Positions 7,580 through 16,160 of a stretch of 64,000 bases of DNA are shown here, in pieces. The notes under the pieces are model-generated. The model searched no databases and was not told the origin of the DNA. It saw nothing but the letters and a program-made list of their open reading frames with translations. The stretch's first letter is position 1, and each line of letters begins with the position of its first letter. The DNA lies in NCBI GenBank assembly GCA_038329515.1, contig JBBQNA010000001.1, forward strand, positions 1 to 64,000, in the 5' to 3' direction. This DNA is from JAFMJV01 sp038329515. GTDB taxonomy: Bacteria > Chloroflexota > Limnocylindria > Limnocylindrales > CSP1-4. A program made the position numbers and the translations under genes.

Positions 7580-9475
7580 ATGCGATCTGCGCCCCGCATC
7601 CTCATCAGCCTGCTCCTCGTCGCGTCGCTGGTGATGCCGGCGGGGGCCGGCGCCGCGACGCCCAAGGGGCAGGTACGTGTGGACCAGGTCGGCTACACCG
7701 TGGAGCAATCCAAGGTCGCATGGCTGCTGGTGCCCCGTCTCCGTGCCGCGCAGGTGTTCCATGTGGAAGCCCGGGACGGCACGGTCGCCTTCACCGCCAC
7801 CGCGGGCACCAGCACCGGTCGCTGGAACCGGGTCTACCGGGCGGTGCAGCCGCTCGACTTCTCCGATCTGCGGCGACCCGGCGAGTACCGCATCATCGTC
7901 CCCGGCAACCCCGGGGTCGCGTCGCCCTGGTTCCGCATCGGCTCGGCGTGGCAGCTCGTGGACCCGCTCATCGGCGATACGGTCACCTTCTTCCAGGCGC
8001 AGCGGGATGGTCCCGATGTCATCCCCGGCGACCTGGGTCGCAAGCCCAGCCACCTCAACGACAGTGCGGCCGCGATGTACCAGTGGCCGGACTATCCCGA
8101 TCCCGATTCGGATGCCATCGACGGTGACCTGACGCCGCTCGGCGGCACCACCGACCTCAGTGGTGGCTGGTTCGATGCCGGGGACTTCATCAAATTCAGC
8201 CACTCCACGGCGTACGCGGATGCGCTGCTGTGGGCTGCGCAGCGGGAGCTTGGCGCCGCGGCACCCGAGACGCTCATCCCGGAAGCGCGATTCGGGCTCG
8301 ATTGGATCGCCAAGGCGTGGCATCCGGACACCGGCGCGCTGGATCTCCAGGTGGGCATCGGCGGGGGCGATATCCAGGGCACGTACGTCGGTGATCACGA
8401 TGCGTGGCGCCTACCCGAGACCGATGATGCCCTGACGGACGCGTCGAACCGCTACCTCAGCCACCGCCCGGCGTTCGCGGCCAATGCGCCGGGCGCACCC
8501 CTGCCGCCGAACCTGGCGGGACGCGTCGCTGCGGCGTTCGCGCTGGCTGCCCAGGTGACGGCTGCCTCCGACCCTTCCCGGGCCGCCATGCTGCTGGACA
8601 CCGCGGTCGAGGTGTTCGATGCCGCCAAGACGCAGGACGTCCAGGAAGCAGATGTGGTCACGGCACTGCCCCGCGCGTTCTACCCCGAGTCCTCCTGGCG
8701 TGATGACATGGCCTGGGGTGCCGCCGAGCTGGCGTTGGCCGGTCAGGCGCTCGACGACCCCCGATCGGACGCTTGGCTCACGACCAGCGCGCTGTGGATC
8801 ACCGACTACCTGGCTACGGAGTCCGGCCAGGACACGCTCAACCTGTACGACACCAGCGCGCTCGCCATGGGCGACCTGGTGCGGGCCATGCGGGCCACGG
8901 ACGCGCCTCTCTCGGGCATCACGGAGGAGCTGCTGCTGGGCGGCCTCCGGGCGCAACTGCACGGTGCCGTGGCGCGGGCTGCCAAGGACCCGTTCGGCGC
9001 CGGCGTTGCCACGGACGAGTTCGATGCTGCGCCGCATGCCTTCGGGCTCATCGCGACGGCGCGCCTGTATCGGCTGCTGACCGGCGACGACACCTACGAC
9101 GCGTTCGCCGCGCAGCAGCGGGACTGGGTGTTCGGGGCTAACCCGTGGGGCGTCTCGATGATGATCGGGGCCGGGTCGCGATCTCCCCTGTGTCCCCAGC
9201 ACGTCGTCGCCAACCTGTCGGGCCAGCAGGACGGAACGGCACCGATCCTTCGGGGAGCGGTCGTGAACGGGCCCAACAGTGCCGAGCTGTTCTCCGACGG
9301 ACCCGACGAGTCCTTCGACGAGGCCCACGCCTGCCCCACCGATGGCAAGGACCGTTTCGCGGCATTCACCGGCCGCGGCAGTCGGTTCGTGGACAACGTG
9401 AGTGCCTGGCAGACGGTCGAGCCGGCGCTCGACTTCAGTGCCATCGCGGCCTACGCGCTGGCGCTCACCCGATAG
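7580..9475 (+). CDS. Secreted GH9 endoglucanase
   Basis: This 631-residue protein starts with a signal peptide (LISLLLVASLVMPAGAGAA). An N-terminal immunoglobulin-like CelD-N domain follows (VDQVGYTVEQSKVAWLL to about residue 115), then an (alpha/alpha)6 GH9 catalytic domain. The family motif GGWFDAGDFIKF near residue 199 supplies the catalytic base aspartates, and the acid glutamate is in TVEPALD near residue 614 after FVDN. It cleaves beta-1,4-glucans by inversion outside the cell. The start at 7580 is chosen because it begins the signal peptide; the open frame reaching 7466 runs through the terminator. It pairs functionally with the GH1 enzyme upstream. Confidence 0.92.
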   Translation: MRSAPRILISLLLVASLVMPAGAGAATPKGQVRVDQVGYTVEQSKVAWLLVPRLRAAQVFHVEARDGTVAFTATAGTSTGRWNRVYRAVQPLDFSDLRRPGEYRIIVPGNPGVASPWFRIGSAWQLVDPLIGDTVTFFQAQRDGPDVIPGDLGRKPSHLNDSAAAMYQWPDYPDPDSDAIDGDLTPLGGTTDLSGGWFDAGDFIKFSHSTAYADALLWAAQRELGAAAPETLIPEARFGLDWIAKAWHPDTGALDLQVGIGGGDIQGTYVGDHDAWRLPETDDALTDASNRYLSHRPAFAANAPGAPLPPNLAGRVAAAFALAAQVTAASDPSRAAMLLDTAVEVFDAAKTQDVQEADVVTALPRAFYPESSWRDDMAWGAAELALAGQALDDPRSDAWLTTSALWITDYLATESGQDTLNLYDTSALAMGDLVRAMRATDAPLSGITEELLLGGLRAQLHGAVARAAKDPFGAGVATDEFDAAPHAFGLIATARLYRLLTGDDTYDAFAAQQRDWVFGANPWGVSMMIGAGSRSPLCPQHVVANLSGQQDGTAPILRGAVVNGPNSAELFSDGPDESFDEAHACPTDGKDRFAAFTGRGSRFVDNVSAWQTVEPALDFSAIAAYALALTR

Positions 9476-9505
9476 CGACTGGCACTCCGGGATCGCTCGG
9501 CGCGA

Positions 9506-9521
9506 TCTCATCGGGATCTCA
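9506..9521 (+). promoter_or_regulatory. TCTCA direct repeat (11-bp phased) before the response regulator
   Basis: TCTCA at 9506-9510 is repeated at 9517-9521, 11 bp apart and so on the same helix face, as OmpR-family regulators require. The second copy ends 12 bases before TACCCT (9534-9539), so the site covers the -35 position, where no consensus -35 exists. The same arrangement occurs before htrA at 11624, suggesting the regulator activates both genes. Confidence 0.6.
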
Positions 9522-9548
9522 GGTCAGGCAGCGTACCCTGACCTCGAC

Positions 9549-10229
9549 ATGCACCTCCTGATCGTGGAAGATGACGACCGACTCCGACGGCTCCTCAAGC
9601 GGATGCTCGAGGAACAGCGACACGTCGTGGAAGCCTGCGCCACGGGCGAGGAAGGCTACGGCGTGGCCAGTGCCCCGGGCGATGCCATCGACGTCGTCAT
9701 CCTGGATGTCGGGCTGCCGGACATCAGCGGCCTCGAGGTCGCCCAGCGGCTCCGGCGGGACAAGAACCAGGTCGCCATCCTGATGCTCACGGCACGTGAC
9801 ACGGTCGGCGACCGGGTGACCGGGCTGGATGCCGGCGCCGATGACTACCTGGTCAAGCCGTTCGCGTTCGCGGAGCTGTCAGCGCGCCTGCGTGCCCTCG
9901 GTCGTCGGTCGTCCAATGGCACCCGGCGCCCAGAGCCGCGACTCAGGGTCGGTCCCATCGTGCTGGACGAGACGCGCCGGCTGGTGACCATCGCGGACCA
10001 GCCGGTGGAGCTGAGCCCGCGTGAGTTCTCGCTGCTCGAGTGCTTCCTGCGCCATCCCGACCAGGCGCTCACCCGCGACCAGCTGCTGGACCATGCGTGG
10101 CCGTTCGGCGTCGCCGTGACGCCCAACGCGGTGGACGCCTATGTCCACTACCTGCGCGACAAGCTGGGCAGCGCCGGCGGCATGATCCGCACCGTTCGAG
10201 GCGTTGGCTACCGCCTCAGCGATGCTTGA
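9549..10229 (+). CDS. OmpR/PhoB-family response regulator
   Basis: This 226-residue two-domain regulator has a receiver domain (about 1-115) with the acidic pair EDDD near residues 7-10, phospho-acceptor Asp in VILDVGLPD near residue 53, Thr in MLTARD and Lys in VKPF. A winged-helix DNA-binding domain follows (LSPREFSLLECFLRHPDQ, then VDAYVHYLRDKL and the wing TVRGVGYRL). It is phosphorylated by the kinase encoded next, which it overlaps by 8 bases. Start 9549 has a TACCCT box 9 bases upstream and no Shine-Dalgarno. The direct repeat at 9506 is its probable own binding site, and the copy before htrA makes the protease a likely target. Confidence 0.95.
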   Translation: MHLLIVEDDDRLRRLLKRMLEEQRHVVEACATGEEGYGVASAPGDAIDVVILDVGLPDISGLEVAQRLRRDKNQVAILMLTARDTVGDRVTGLDAGADDYLVKPFAFAELSARLRALGRRSSNGTRRPEPRLRVGPIVLDETRRLVTIADQPVELSPREFSLLECFLRHPDQALTRDQLLDHAWPFGVAVTPNAVDAYVHYLRDKLGSAGGMIRTVRGVGYRLSDA

Positions 10230-11592
10230 CGAGTCCCCACCCGGCGCGGTGGCCCAACCGGGACGAGCCGTGGACGACGACATCGAGCGGAGTCGCGACG
10301 CGCGCATGATCCGGGGCGTCCGATGGCGCCTGGTGCTGTTCAGCGGCGGCGCGACGCTCATCGTGCTGTTGCTGCTCGGTGTGGCCATCTATACCGCAGT
10401 CTCCAACTCTCTGGCCGCCCAGGGTGTGGGCCGGCTGGACGAGCGAGCCGCGCCCATCGTCCAATGGGTCAAGAGCGGCATGGCCGGACCTGCTCCCATC
10501 AATCCGCGGTTCGGCGGCCGGACGACGGGCACCCTGGCGCTGCTCATGGACGACGACGATCGGGTCCAGGAACAGGACTTTCGTGGTCAGCTCATCGACG
10601 GCCTGCCGGATACCGACAGCATCGCCAACGCGCGCATGGCCGGGCGTGACGTCCGTACCCTCGCCGCCCAGGGATTTCCCTTGCGGGTCCTGAGTGTGGC
10701 GACCGACACGCCCACCGGCACCGAGTACGTGACCCAGATCATCCAGGACCGGACCGCGGAGCAGGAGACGCTCGATTCGCTGCTCCAGGTGCTCATCGGC
10801 GGCGGCGTGCTCGCCCTCGTGCTCGCGAGCATCCTGGGCGCCGCGTATGCCACGCGCGCGCTGGTGCCCATCCGGGCATCGCTGGGCGCCCAGCGGGAGG
10901 CACTCCGGCGCCAGCGGGAGTTCGCGGCAGACGCCAGCCATGAGCTGCGAACGCCATTGACCATCGTGCGTTCGAGCGTCGAGGACCTTCGACTCCATGG
11001 GCACCAGCCGGTGGCCGAGGTCGGCAGCGCGCTGGATGACATCGATGCCGAGGTCGGTCACCTCACGTCGCTGGTGGAGGACCTGCTGCTCCTGGCGCGC
11101 TCCGATTCGGGCGCCCTGGACCTGACGCTCCAACCCGTCGAACTGGGAGACATCGCCGCCGACGCTGCCTTCGCGATGATGTCGCCCGCGGCAGCTCGGG
11201 GCGTGCGCATCGAAGTCGACCCGGAGCCCGTGATGGTCACCGGCGATCCGGTCCGGCTGCGCCAGGTGGTGACCATCCTGGTCGACAACGCCGTGCGTCA
11301 CAGCCCCGACGGCGGCGAGGTGCGGGTCCGCGTCCGTCGCGAGCGGTCCTCTGCGCAGGTGGTGGTGGAAGACCAGGGCCCCGGCGTGCGTCCGGAGGAC
11401 CTCGCCCACGTCTTCGACCGCTTCTGGCGTGCCCAGAACTCCCCCGGTGGCGGCACCGGCCTGGGGCTCGCCATCGCGGCCACCATCGTGACCCGCATGG
11501 GCGGTCGGATCGGCGTCGCCGACCGGTCCAGTGGTGGTGCCGTGTTCACGGTCGAGCTGCCCGTGCTGGCCCCCGCCGGCCGCTCGGTGTAG
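10222..11592 (+). CDS. Membrane sensor histidine kinase
   Basis: This 456-residue partner of the preceding regulator has a cytoplasmic N-terminus and a first membrane helix near residues 37-57 (LIVLLLLGVAIYTAV). An extracytoplasmic sensor region of about 130 residues follows, then a second helix near 190-215 and a short HAMP-like linker. The HisKA domain has its phospho-acceptor His in FAADASHELRTPLTIV. The HATPase domain carries VDNAVRHSP (N box), DQGPGVRPED (G1), FDRFWRA (F box) and GGGTGLGLAIA (G2). The start at ATG 10222 gives an 8-base overlap with the regulator. The sensed signal is unknown; the linked HtrA protease suggests envelope stress. Confidence 0.95.
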   Translation: MLDESPPGAVAQPGRAVDDDIERSRDARMIRGVRWRLVLFSGGATLIVLLLLGVAIYTAVSNSLAAQGVGRLDERAAPIVQWVKSGMAGPAPINPRFGGRTTGTLALLMDDDDRVQEQDFRGQLIDGLPDTDSIANARMAGRDVRTLAAQGFPLRVLSVATDTPTGTEYVTQIIQDRTAEQETLDSLLQVLIGGGVLALVLASILGAAYATRALVPIRASLGAQREALRRQREFAADASHELRTPLTIVRSSVEDLRLHGHQPVAEVGSALDDIDAEVGHLTSLVEDLLLLARSDSGALDLTLQPVELGDIAADAAFAMMSPAAARGVRIEVDPEPVMVTGDPVRLRQVVTILVDNAVRHSPDGGEVRVRVRRERSSAQVVVEDQGPGVRPEDLAHVFDRFWRAQNSPGGGTGLGLAIAATIVTRMGGRIGVADRSSGGAVFTVELPVLAPAGRSV

Positions 11593-11623
11593 TTCTCTTC
11601 ACCTCCGCTCGCACCGAACGGAT

Positions 11624-11639
11624 TCTCATCGGATCCTCA
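11624..11639 (+). promoter_or_regulatory. TCTCA/CCTCA direct repeat before htrA
   Basis: TCTCA (11624-11628) and CCTCA (11635-11639) are 11 bp apart with the same flanks (TCTCATCGGATCCTCAG) as the site before the response regulator (TCTCATCGGGATCTCAG). It lies 51 bases before the htrA start and about 11 bases before a weak -10-like CATCGT. It is a probable binding site of the linked regulator. Confidence 0.6.
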
Positions 11640-11690
11640 GCCAACGAGGACATCGTGCCGGTCATGGACCACTATCAGGAGGCATCCCAC

Positions 11691-12920
11691 ATGCAGGACA
11701 TCCGATCCGATCCGACGGCGGCCGGCCTGGTCGGCACGGCCGGCCTTCCCGTCCGCAACCGACGCAGCATCGGCGTCGTCCGTGGACTCGGCATCAGCGC
11801 GCTGTGCCTCGTCTCGGCAGGCGTCGGCGCAGCAGCCGCCTCCGGCAGCGCGGTGTTCGCGGCCGACGAGACCCAGCCATCCGTCACGGCCGGCACTACC
11901 GACGCAGCCGGTGACAACCAGGTCGTCATCGACGTCGTCAAGGCGGTCTCGCCCTCGGTCGTGACCATCAACGTGACGTCCAACGCGGACACCAGCCAGA
12001 ACCCCGGCAACGGCAACGGGCCCCAGGGCTTCGTGCAGTCGGGTACCGGTTCGGGCGTCATCATCGATGACAGCGGGCTTGTCCTCACCAACCACCACGT
12101 CGTCCAGGACGCCGACACGGTCAGCGTCGTCCTCGCGGACGGACGCACCTTCGATGGCACCGTCGTGGGCATCGATACGTACACCGACCTGGCGTTCGTG
12201 AAGATCGACGCCACGGGCTTGCAGGCCGCGGAGCTGGGCGACTCGGCCGCGCTCCAGGTCGGCCAGCTGGCCATCGCCATGGGTGACCCACTCGGTCAGT
12301 ACCCGGGCTCTGTGACCTCGGGCATCGTCAGCGGCCTCGACCGCACGGTCGTGGTGTCCGATCGCAGAAGTGGCGAGGCCACCCGGCTGTCGCACCTCAT
12401 CCAGACCGATGCGGCGATCAACCCCGGCAACTCCGGCGGCCCACTGCTCGACGGGGACGGCAAGGTCATCGGCATCGACACCGCCCAGGCAGGGGCTGCC
12501 CAGGGCATCGGCTTCGCCATCCCCATCGACCTCGCCAAGCCCATCATCGCCCAGGTCCTCGCCGGCAAGGACATCGTGAGGCCGTACATCGGCATCCAGT
12601 ACCTGGTGCTGGACGCGCAGGTCGCCGCGGACAACAACCTGAGCGTCAACAACGGCGCCTGGATCCACACCACGGCTGCCGGTGGCACCAACGCCACACC
12701 CTCCGTCGTCGCTGACAGCCCTGCGGACAAGGGCGGCCTCATGGACGGCGACATCATCACCGCCATCGCCGACCAGGCCATCGACAAGGAGCATCCGCTC
12801 GACCTCGTCCTCCTCACGCATGCACCCGGTGACACCGTCACCCTGACGGTCCTTCGGGATGGCGCGACGATCTCCGTCGACGTCACCCTCGGCACCCGCC
12901 CCGCGGATCTCACCCAGTGA
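11691..12920 (+). CDS. htrA: Membrane-anchored HtrA/DegP-type serine protease
   Basis: This 409-residue protein has an N-terminal signal anchor near residues 32-54, a Ser/Thr/Asp-rich linker, a trypsin-fold protease domain and one C-terminal PDZ domain (about 300-400). The triad is visible: His in TNHHVVQDA (about 136), Asp in YTDLAFVKI (about 166) and Ser in NPGNSGGPLL (about 247). It degrades or refolds damaged extracytoplasmic proteins. A strong AGGAGG site 11 bases before ATG 11691 fixes the start; the longer frame from 11655 is rejected. The gene follows the two-component genes but has its own upstream repeat, so it is likely induced by that system. A hairpin follows at 12966. Confidence 0.95.
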   Translation: MQDIRSDPTAAGLVGTAGLPVRNRRSIGVVRGLGISALCLVSAGVGAAAASGSAVFAADETQPSVTAGTTDAAGDNQVVIDVVKAVSPSVVTINVTSNADTSQNPGNGNGPQGFVQSGTGSGVIIDDSGLVLTNHHVVQDADTVSVVLADGRTFDGTVVGIDTYTDLAFVKIDATGLQAAELGDSAALQVGQLAIAMGDPLGQYPGSVTSGIVSGLDRTVVVSDRRSGEATRLSHLIQTDAAINPGNSGGPLLDGDGKVIGIDTAQAGAAQGIGFAIPIDLAKPIIAQVLAGKDIVRPYIGIQYLVLDAQVAADNNLSVNNGAWIHTTAAGGTNATPSVVADSPADKGGLMDGDIITAIADQAIDKEHPLDLVLLTHAPGDTVTLTVLRDGATISVDVTLGTRPADLTQ

Positions 12921-12965
12921 TCCCCGCTCGGGGCGGACCTCTCTCCCGCCCTGACAACCCTCATG

Positions 12966-12996
12966 ACGACGGCGGCGCCCCAGGCGTCGCCGTCGT
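12966..12996 (+). terminator. Stem-loop after htrA
   Basis: ACGACGGCG (12966-12974) pairs with CGCCGTCGT (12988-12996); the loop contains a smaller GC stem, and TCTCGT follows. The position 46 bases after the htrA stop fits an intrinsic terminator. Confidence 0.65.
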
Positions 12997-13054
12997 TCTC
13001 GTGTCCCCCCGGGGGTAGCTTTCATGTCCGGGTCGCGCATGCCATCATCGATCC

Positions 13055-14338
13055 ATGCGACCTGACCGAACCCCTCTGCTTGACCGATACCGAACCGGCA
13101 TGCGTGCGGTCCTGGATGCGCTCGCTGACATCTCGGACACCGCGCTCGACCGACCCGCTCCGGATGGTGGCTGGACCGCACGCGAGATCGCCCATCACCT
13201 CGCGGAGAGCGAGACCAACGGCTACGTCCGGCTGCGGCGGCTCATCGCCGAGGACGGGCCCCTCATCGTGCCCTACGACCAGGATGAGTACGCTCGGCAC
13301 AACCACTACGACCGACCCATCGGAGCATCACTGGCGGTCCTGGATGCGGTCCGTGCGTCGAGCATGGAGCTCCTCGAGGCGCTGACAGCGGCAGAGTGGG
13401 AGCGATCTGGCCAGCACACCGACTCCGGACGCTATTCGGTCGACGACTGGCTGGGTGTCTACGCGCGGCATCCCCATGAGCACGCCGGACAGATCCGGCG
13501 GGCGCGTGGCTGGGAGCGCCAGCTGGAGGTGCCGGGCGGATCCCTGTTCATCCAGCAGGAGGGTGTCGGGGTGCCGCTGGTCCTGCTGCACGCCGGGATC
13601 GTGGACGCTCGGGCATGGGATGCGCTGGTGCCCTTGTTGACCTCGACTGGTCATCGGGTCATCCGCTACGACCGGCGTGGCTTCGGCCGTTCGCTGACCC
13701 AGGATGTGGCCTACTCCAATCGGGCGGATATGCTGGCGGTGCTGGACGCCCTGGAGGTGGAGCGTGCAGTGATCGTGGGCAACTCGCAGGGGGGTCAGAT
13801 CGCGGTCGACACGGCCATCGAGTTCCCGGAGCGGGTTGCGGGAGTGGTCACCATCGGCGCCAGCATCGGCGGCTACGAACCCGACATCACGCCCGAGGAG
13901 ACAGCCCTGTTCGAGGAGATGGACCGGCTCCAGGACGCCCGAGACGTGTCGGCCATCGTGGCCCTGGACCTGGCAGTGTGGGTGGATGGCCAGGGCCAGG
14001 GACCTGACCGGGTGCCGGCACATGTCCGAGAGGCGGTGGCAGCGATGGACCTGGGCATCTGGGAGCCGACGCGTATCGAGGGCCAGCCGGTTCCCCTCGA
14101 ACCACGCGCAGCGGAGCGCCTCTCGGAGCTGGCGGCCCCAGTGCTCGCCATCGCCGGCACGCTCGACGTGTCCGATGTCTGGATGACCGCCCAGTACCTC
14201 GCCGCGAAGGCGCCAGACGCACGCGCCGTGCTGCTGCCCAACGTCGCGCACATGATCGCGATGGAGACCCCCGAGGAGATCGCACGCCTCGTCGCCGGCT
14301 TCGTGGCCGCGCTGCCCATGCCCCGCGCAGGGCGCTGA
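13055..14338 (+). CDS. Fusion of a DinB-like domain and an alpha/beta hydrolase
   Basis: This 427-residue protein has two parts. Residues 1-150 form a DinB/YfiT-type four-helix domain with its metal-ligand histidines in EIAHHLAESE and HPHEHAGQI. Residues about 160-427 form an alpha/beta hydrolase with oxyanion region LVLLHAGIVDARAW, nucleophile Ser in GNSQGGQ, Asp in AGTLDVSD and His in NVAHMIAME. DinB domains bind a metal and are often thiol-dependent transferases; the hydrolase would cleave an ester or similar bond. No Shine-Dalgarno precedes ATG 13055, but CATCAT ends 6 bases upstream, which fits a leaderless start. The reading frame is intact through the junction, so this is a true fusion and not a frameshift artefact. 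The substrate is unknown. Confidence 0.85.
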   Translation: MRPDRTPLLDRYRTGMRAVLDALADISDTALDRPAPDGGWTAREIAHHLAESETNGYVRLRRLIAEDGPLIVPYDQDEYARHNHYDRPIGASLAVLDAVRASSMELLEALTAAEWERSGQHTDSGRYSVDDWLGVYARHPHEHAGQIRRARGWERQLEVPGGSLFIQQEGVGVPLVLLHAGIVDARAWDALVPLLTSTGHRVIRYDRRGFGRSLTQDVAYSNRADMLAVLDALEVERAVIVGNSQGGQIAVDTAIEFPERVAGVVTIGASIGGYEPDITPEETALFEEMDRLQDARDVSAIVALDLAVWVDGQGQGPDRVPAHVREAVAAMDLGIWEPTRIEGQPVPLEPRAAERLSELAAPVLAIAGTLDVSDVWMTAQYLAAKAPDARAVLLPNVAHMIAMETPEEIARLVAGFVAALPMPRAGR

Positions 14339-14432
14339 CGCCAGCAGACTACTCCGCTCCGCACGGCCGAGTGGCCCCCGCGTACCTCCCCCGTGGCCGC
14401 AAGGTGTTGAGACAGGTCGCGGCAGACCGGGT

Positions 14433-14505
14433 TACCCTGTGCGCCTGCCGATCGTCGCCGTGAACGCGATCGACCAGTGACCGGGGTGTCGGTCCGTTGC
14501 GGACC
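14433..14505 (+). promoter_or_regulatory. -10 box and hairpin leader of the CAP-domain gene
   Basis: TACCCT at 14433-14438 is a likely -10, giving a leader of about 100 bases. Within the leader GGTCCG (14491-14496) and CGGACC (14500-14505) pair around TTG. The leader may control expression, but no known riboswitch consensus was recognised. Confidence 0.4.
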
Positions 14506-14545
14506 CACCCAAGAACGGACCAACGCCCCAGCGTGAGGTTTCGCC

Positions 14546-15112
14546 ATGTCCCTGCTCCGTATGTCCATGCGCTCGCGGCTGTTGCTGAGCGTGCTCTCGA
14601 TCGCGTGCCTGCTGGGCTCCGCGATACCGTCCGTGGCCAGCGCCGCCAACACCGACCTGGAGCGGTTCGCTCTGTCACTCGTGAACTGCACCCGGACGGG
14701 TGGCTGGGTCCGCGCCGACGGCAGCTGCAAGGGACGCGGGAGCGGCACGTACAGCAAGTATCGCCAGCCGCTCACGCTCCACAGCGGCATCTCCAGCAAG
14801 GTCGCCCGCAAGTACGCCGTGAAGCTGGCGTCGGCGGACGCCTGCCGGCACGACCTGGGTGGCAGCAGCATCCAGCAGCGTTTCCGCACCGGTGGCTACG
14901 ACCGGACCCCATACGGCGAGAGCCTGGGTTGCAGCAGCGGCTGGAGCACCCGACGGATGGTCATCCGGACCCACCGGATGATGCAATCGGAACGCGCCTA
15001 CAACGGCTGGCATTGGCGGAACATGAAGAACGGCGACTTCACGCGTGTCGGGGTCGGCATCGCGCGGGATGGCAACGAGTCGCGCGTCGTCTATGACTTC
15101 TACGGCGGCTGA
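14546..15112 (+). CDS. Secreted CAP/SCP-like domain protein
   Basis: This 188-residue protein has a signal peptide (LLLSVLSIACLLGSAIPSVASAA). Its mature part resembles the CAP superfamily: a helix with Leu/Asn (FALSLVNCTRTGGW), a central GESLGCSSGW segment, the helix MVIRTHRMMQSERAYNGW and a final hairpin FTRVGVGIARDGNESRVVYDFYGG. Four cysteines in the mature part (NCTR, GSCK, ACRH, LGCS) suggest two disulfides. CAP domains are extracellular and bind varied ligands; the enzyme activity, if any, is unknown. A weak GTGAGG site lies before ATG 14546. The gene stands alone between the hydrolase fusion and a DoxX gene. Confidence 0.75.
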   Translation: MSLLRMSMRSRLLLSVLSIACLLGSAIPSVASAANTDLERFALSLVNCTRTGGWVRADGSCKGRGSGTYSKYRQPLTLHSGISSKVARKYAVKLASADACRHDLGGSSIQQRFRTGGYDRTPYGESLGCSSGWSTRRMVIRTHRMMQSERAYNGWHWRNMKNGDFTRVGVGIARDGNESRVVYDFYGG

Positions 15113-15192
15113 TCGGGACGAGTCACGCACATGGCCGCCGCTGCGGTATGGTGCATAGCGCCACTCATGGGAGCAGGAGGGAAATCGCGGCT

Positions 15193-15711
15193 GTGCTGGA
15201 GCAAGATCTGGGTCTGCTCGTCATCAGGCTCGTCGTAGGTCTGACGTTCGCCGCGCATGGCGCACAGAAGGTGCTGGGGGTCTGGGGCGGCCCGGGCATG
15301 GTCGGCTGGACCGGCGCCATGGAGCATATGGGATTTCGTCCGGCGCGCTACTGGGCGCTGTTGTCGGCTGGCGTAGAGCTGGGCTGCGGCATCGCGTTCG
15401 CGATCGGCTTCCTGACCCCCATCGCAGCGGCTGCGCTCATCGGGCATGCCACGGTCATCATCCTCAAGGTCCAGTTGCCGCGGGGCTTCTGGAACTCCAA
15501 GGGTGGCATCGAATTTCCGCTGTCGCTGCTGGGCGGCCTACTCGGCATCCTGCTCATCGGACCCGGCGGTCTGGCCATCGACGGTCTCCTGCACCTGGGC
15601 CTGATGAGTGAAGGCTGGGTGCGCTGGATCGGTGTCATCGCCGGCCTTGGTGGTGGTGCGGGCATCTACCTGTACTCGGTCCGACCAGCGGTCACGACGC
15701 CTCCCGCCTGA
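15193..15711 (+). CDS. DoxX-family membrane protein
   Basis: This 172-residue protein has four hydrophobic helices, with the DoxX pattern LVVGLTFAAHGAQKVLGVWGG at the start, a second helix after RPARYWALLSAGVELG, and a conserved FWNSKGGIEFPL loop. DoxX proteins are small quinone- or thiol-linked membrane proteins of poorly defined role. The GTG at 15193 is chosen because AGGAGGG lies 11 bases upstream and the protein then begins at the conserved VLEQDLGLLVIRL. An ATG at 15148 would add 15 residues but overlaps a TATGGT promoter box at 15147-15152. Confidence 0.8.
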   Translation: MLEQDLGLLVIRLVVGLTFAAHGAQKVLGVWGGPGMVGWTGAMEHMGFRPARYWALLSAGVELGCGIAFAIGFLTPIAAAALIGHATVIILKVQLPRGFWNSKGGIEFPLSLLGGLLGILLIGPGGLAIDGLLHLGLMSEGWVRWIGVIAGLGGGAGIYLYSVRPAVTTPPA

Positions 15712-15822
15712 CCAGCCTGCTCTCAGGCCGGCCTCATCCTGGGCTGCCGTTCGCCCACGAAGGCGGGACGGCCTCCGTATCACCGTGGCACGGCTCGTTC
15801 AGGCCTACTGGCGACGCACACT

Positions 15823-15873
15823 CGCAGGGCCCCGGAGCTGCACCACATGCCCGCAGGGGCCCCGGAGCTGCAC
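15823..15873. repeat. Pair of 21/22-bp direct repeats
   Basis: The 21-base unit at 15823-15843, core GGGCCCCGGAGCTGCAC, recurs at 15852-15873 with one extra G in the G run. The two copies are 8 bases apart in a non-coding spacer. Confidence 0.75.
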
Positions 15874-16096
15874 ACACCTCGCGTGCACCCGTGACCAGTG
15901 ACCGTCGCTACGCGGTACCCCACGCCCTCTGATTCACGAGCCATGTGCACGCAGCGCCTCCTGGCGGCCAGAGATCGTCCGTGGCTGCCGTGATCGTCCG
16001 TTCCTGCACAGACTGCGTGCGTTCCGCAGCGCGCCGCGTCTCGGTGCTGGCAGGTGGTCTCGGGTGCACGATCTGCGTGCATCATCTGGGCGCCCG

Positions 16097-16160
16097 GATC
16101 TGCCGAGGCCAGGATCAGCCGAGGCCCGGTCCAGCCGTCGCCCGGTCCAGCCGTGTGCCC
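16097..16160. repeat. Four tandem 16-bp units
   Basis: GGATCTGCCGAGGCCA, GGATCAGCCGAGGCCC, GGTCCAGCCGTCGCCC and GGTCCAGCCGTGTGCC lie end to end. They diverge at a few positions and share GG(A/T)(T/C)C(T/A)GCCG. This is a degenerate minisatellite-like array in a non-coding spacer. Confidence 0.75.

Noticed and set aside
9402..9548. N-terminal extension of the response regulator to 9402
   Set aside because: The receiver domain begins at 9549; the upstream part overlaps the GH9 coding sequence and the operator.
14433..14545. Possible c-di-AMP (ydaO-type) riboswitch before the CAP-domain gene
   Set aside because: The hairpin and leader length are suggestive, but the conserved riboswitch core could not be found.
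15780..16085. 101-codon minus-strand frame in the spacer after DoxX
   Set aside because: It has no ribosome site, a Cys/Arg-rich random composition, and overlaps the direct repeats.
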